From: Pseudomonas abietaniphila
GTDB lineage: Bacteria; Pseudomonadota; Gammaproteobacteria; Pseudomonadales; Pseudomonadaceae
Length of the DNA stretch: 64,000 nt
Direction of reading: 5' to 3'
NCBI RefSeq assembly: GCF_039697315.1
Contig: NZ_CP155619.1
Location: 6,262,001 to 6,326,000, forward strand
The number at the start of each line of letters is the position of its first letter. The stretch's first letter is position 1. The translations under genes were made by a program, and so were the position numbers. Below the pieces are notes generated by a model, which saw only the letters and a program-made list of their open reading frames with translations, was not told the origin of the DNA and did no database searches. Of the stretch, positions 62,354-64,000 are shown in pieces.

Positions 62354-63883
62354 ATGAATGCACAAAACCAAGGCGTCAGTCGCTGGACAATGGCAGACTG
62401 GCGACTGCTCTTGATCGCTACCACGCTGTGTGTGTTGGTGGTCATGGACGCCAACATGGTCGCATTGGTGTTGCCGTCGATTTCCGACAGTTTCACCGCA
62501 TCTTTCCAGTCACTGGAGTGGGTGATCAGTGCCTATATGATCACGTTCGCCTCGTGTCTGTTGCCTGCCGGCGGCTTTGCAGACCGGTTTGGCAGGCGGC
62601 GCATTTTGCTCACCGGATTGGCGATTTTTTGTGTCTCATCGGTGGCGTGTGGGCTTGCCGGAACGATCACCGCGTTGAACGTCGCGCGAGCGTTTCAAGG
62701 GGTGGGCGCGGCTCTTCAGCTCACGTCGGCGCTGGCCATCATCGGCAATGCTTTCGCGCACCGTCCGGTGGCTGCACGCGCATGGGGAATCTGGGGCACA
62801 TGCATGGGGTTGACAATCTGCCTCTCGCCTCTGCTCGGAGGGTTCATCACTCAATTGATCGGGTGGAAGGCGATATTCCTGATCAACGTGCCGCTCGGGA
62901 TGCTCATTGCGTATAGCGTGATTCGCTGGATACCCGAATCGAAAGCTGCGCTTCGTCGGCCGATCGATGTGATGGGCAGCGTGACATTTCCTCTCGCCCT
63001 GGCGCTACTGATCTGGGGGCTTATCTCTGTGAATGGAGATGGCTTGTTTAGCCTTCTCACGCTCGCCAAATTCAGTGTGAGCCTCGCGCTGTTCACGCTG
63101 TTCATTCTGATCGAAACGGCCCGGCAGCAACCAATGGTGGATTTTCGGTTGTTCAAGAATCCGCGTTTCTCGGCGGGTGTGATTGGCATGTTTGGGTATT
63201 CCGCTTCTGCACAGGTGTTGTTGAGTTTTTTTCCGCTGTATTTGCAGACCTGGTTCGATCTAACCCCGTTGATGGCAGGTGTTTCGATGCTGCCGTTCGC
63301 AGTTGCGATGGTCATTGGCCCCCACGCGGGCAACTTCATTGGGCGTGACAGGTCGGCGCATTGGCTTCTAACGGTTGGATTGGCGACTGTTTGCACTGGC
63401 AATACCCTCACTGCCTGTCTGGTGACGTCTTCCCATTACCTGTGGGTGGCGCTTGGAATGTCTCTGATCGGGTTCGGGGCGGGAATGCTTAACGGCACCA
63501 CTCAGCGAGCCATCATGGGAGAAGCCCCACCCGAAAATACCGGGATGGTCTCCGGCATTGCCCAGTCCACTCGGTTTGCCAGTATCGTCCTGGCGGTAGG
63601 TATTCTGGGCGCTGCGCTGGCTCAACATGCCCATGCCGTTTTTGAAAGAGGGCCAGCGCGGTCGTTGGGGCTGCATTCGGCGGAAGCTCACCGGTTTCTG
63701 GATCAGGTGCTCACAGGAAATGGACGCAGTGCAGGGCTTTCCATCGACCCGTCGGTGCACGCGTCCGCACTGCTGGCTGCTCGACTGAGCAGCGCATCGG
63801 GGTTTTCTCTGGCGTTGATGATTGCTGCACTGATTGCGGGGACGTCAGCGGTGTTGATCTGGCGCCTGAGCCGGCGCCCATGA
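62354..63883 (+). CDS. DHA2-family MFS drug exporter (EmrB/QacA-like)
   Basis: A 509-residue carrier with 14 predicted helices: LLLIATTLCVLVVMDANMVAL helix 1, GGFADRFGRRRILLTG loop motif, RAFQGVGAALQLTSALAIIG motif C region, and a final helix before the end at 63883. DHA2 pumps expel dyes and drugs by proton antiport. ATG 62354 is preferred; the frame opens earlier without a ribosome-binding site. Divergent from a TetR gene, a standard efflux arrangement. Confidence 0.9.
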   Translation: MNAQNQGVSRWTMADWRLLLIATTLCVLVVMDANMVALVLPSISDSFTASFQSLEWVISAYMITFASCLLPAGGFADRFGRRRILLTGLAIFCVSSVACGLAGTITALNVARAFQGVGAALQLTSALAIIGNAFAHRPVAARAWGIWGTCMGLTICLSPLLGGFITQLIGWKAIFLINVPLGMLIAYSVIRWIPESKAALRRPIDVMGSVTFPLALALLIWGLISVNGDGLFSLLTLAKFSVSLALFTLFILIETARQQPMVDFRLFKNPRFSAGVIGMFGYSASAQVLLSFFPLYLQTWFDLTPLMAGVSMLPFAVAMVIGPHAGNFIGRDRSAHWLLTVGLATVCTGNTLTACLVTSSHYLWVALGMSLIGFGAGMLNGTTQRAIMGEAPPENTGMVSGIAQSTRFASIVLAVGILGAALAQHAHAVFERGPARSLGLHSAEAHRFLDQVLTGNGRSAGLSIDPSVHASALLAARLSSASGFSLALMIAALIAGTSAVLIWRLSRRP

Positions 63884-64000
63884 TGCGATCTTCTTGAGCG
63901 CACGGGGCTGAGGAGTGAGCGGTGTCGATTCGAGGGTCTAAAGGCTGACCCCCTGGCGCTCGCTAGCCGTCTCGACGCGGCAAGTGCCAAAGGGTGCAGG

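Noticed and set aside
1..64000. CRISPR arrays, rRNA and tRNA genes
   Set aside because: No regularly spaced repeats or recognisable structural RNA sequence was seen while reading; tRNAs were not searched by a model.

Overview
The window reads as chromosomal DNA of a Pseudomonas (fluorescens/syringae-like). Support for this comes from the cyn genes with an interposed DUF2790 protein, the many LysR/AraC/IclR regulators, ACS-type MFS carriers, OprD-like porin debris and a TnpS/TnpT recombinase pair typical of pseudomonad transposons. No rRNA, tRNA or CRISPR array was recognised, and no housekeeping gene anchors the position. It looks like a variable region.

Layout. 0-5.7 kb: a LysR fragment, a fused PNPOx/FNR/ferredoxin oxidoreductase, a TSUP permease, and a LysR/SDR divergent pair. 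5.8-7.2 kb: a tyrosine recombinase next to an inverted-repeat site that recurs 18.5 kb away at 25.65 kb. 7.2-25.6 kb: stress and detoxification genes (glutaredoxin, AhpD-like, DJ-1/PfpI, glutathione transferases, cytochrome P460), a sensor kinase with two response regulators, an LRAT-fold protein, a TehA-like channel, and the cyanate genes (cynR well separated from cynS-DUF2790-cynT). 25.5-38.3 kb: an A/T-richer mobile region. It holds a KfrA-like coiled-coil gene with a tyrosine recombinase, a Tn7-like set (TnsA-like, TnsB, TnsC, TniQ), an XRE regulator with a perfect dyad, and a second recombinase/coiled-coil pair (TnpS/TnpT) with a dyad-rich intergenic site. The region ends in two genes cut off at the same point (acetyltransferase and LacI regulator). 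38.3-53 kb: two catabolic clusters. The first has two TIM-barrel isomerases and a Gfo/Idh dehydrogenase under a LacI regulator. The second has a hydroxyacid dehydrogenase, an RraA-type aldolase, an amidohydrolase, an SMP-30 lactonase and three MFS carriers next to an IclR regulator, with an identical 17-bp operator-like word at two promoters. 53-64 kb: an MFS/esterase/FAA-like operon, an SDR/isochorismatase pair, a frameshifted GST, a solitary RES-domain protein, and a TetR/DHA2 efflux pair.

Main candidate for novelty: the 27.3-34.8 kb element. It combines a Tn7-like transposase operon whose TnsA-like protein has lost its recognisable nuclease residues with a tyrosine recombinase plus KfrA-like coiled-coil partner. 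If TnsA is dead, transposition should be replicative and give cointegrates; the recombinase/coiled-coil pair would be the natural resolution system. It would be a tyrosine-recombinase counterpart of TniR in Tn402/Tn5053. This is inference; the element's ends were not found.
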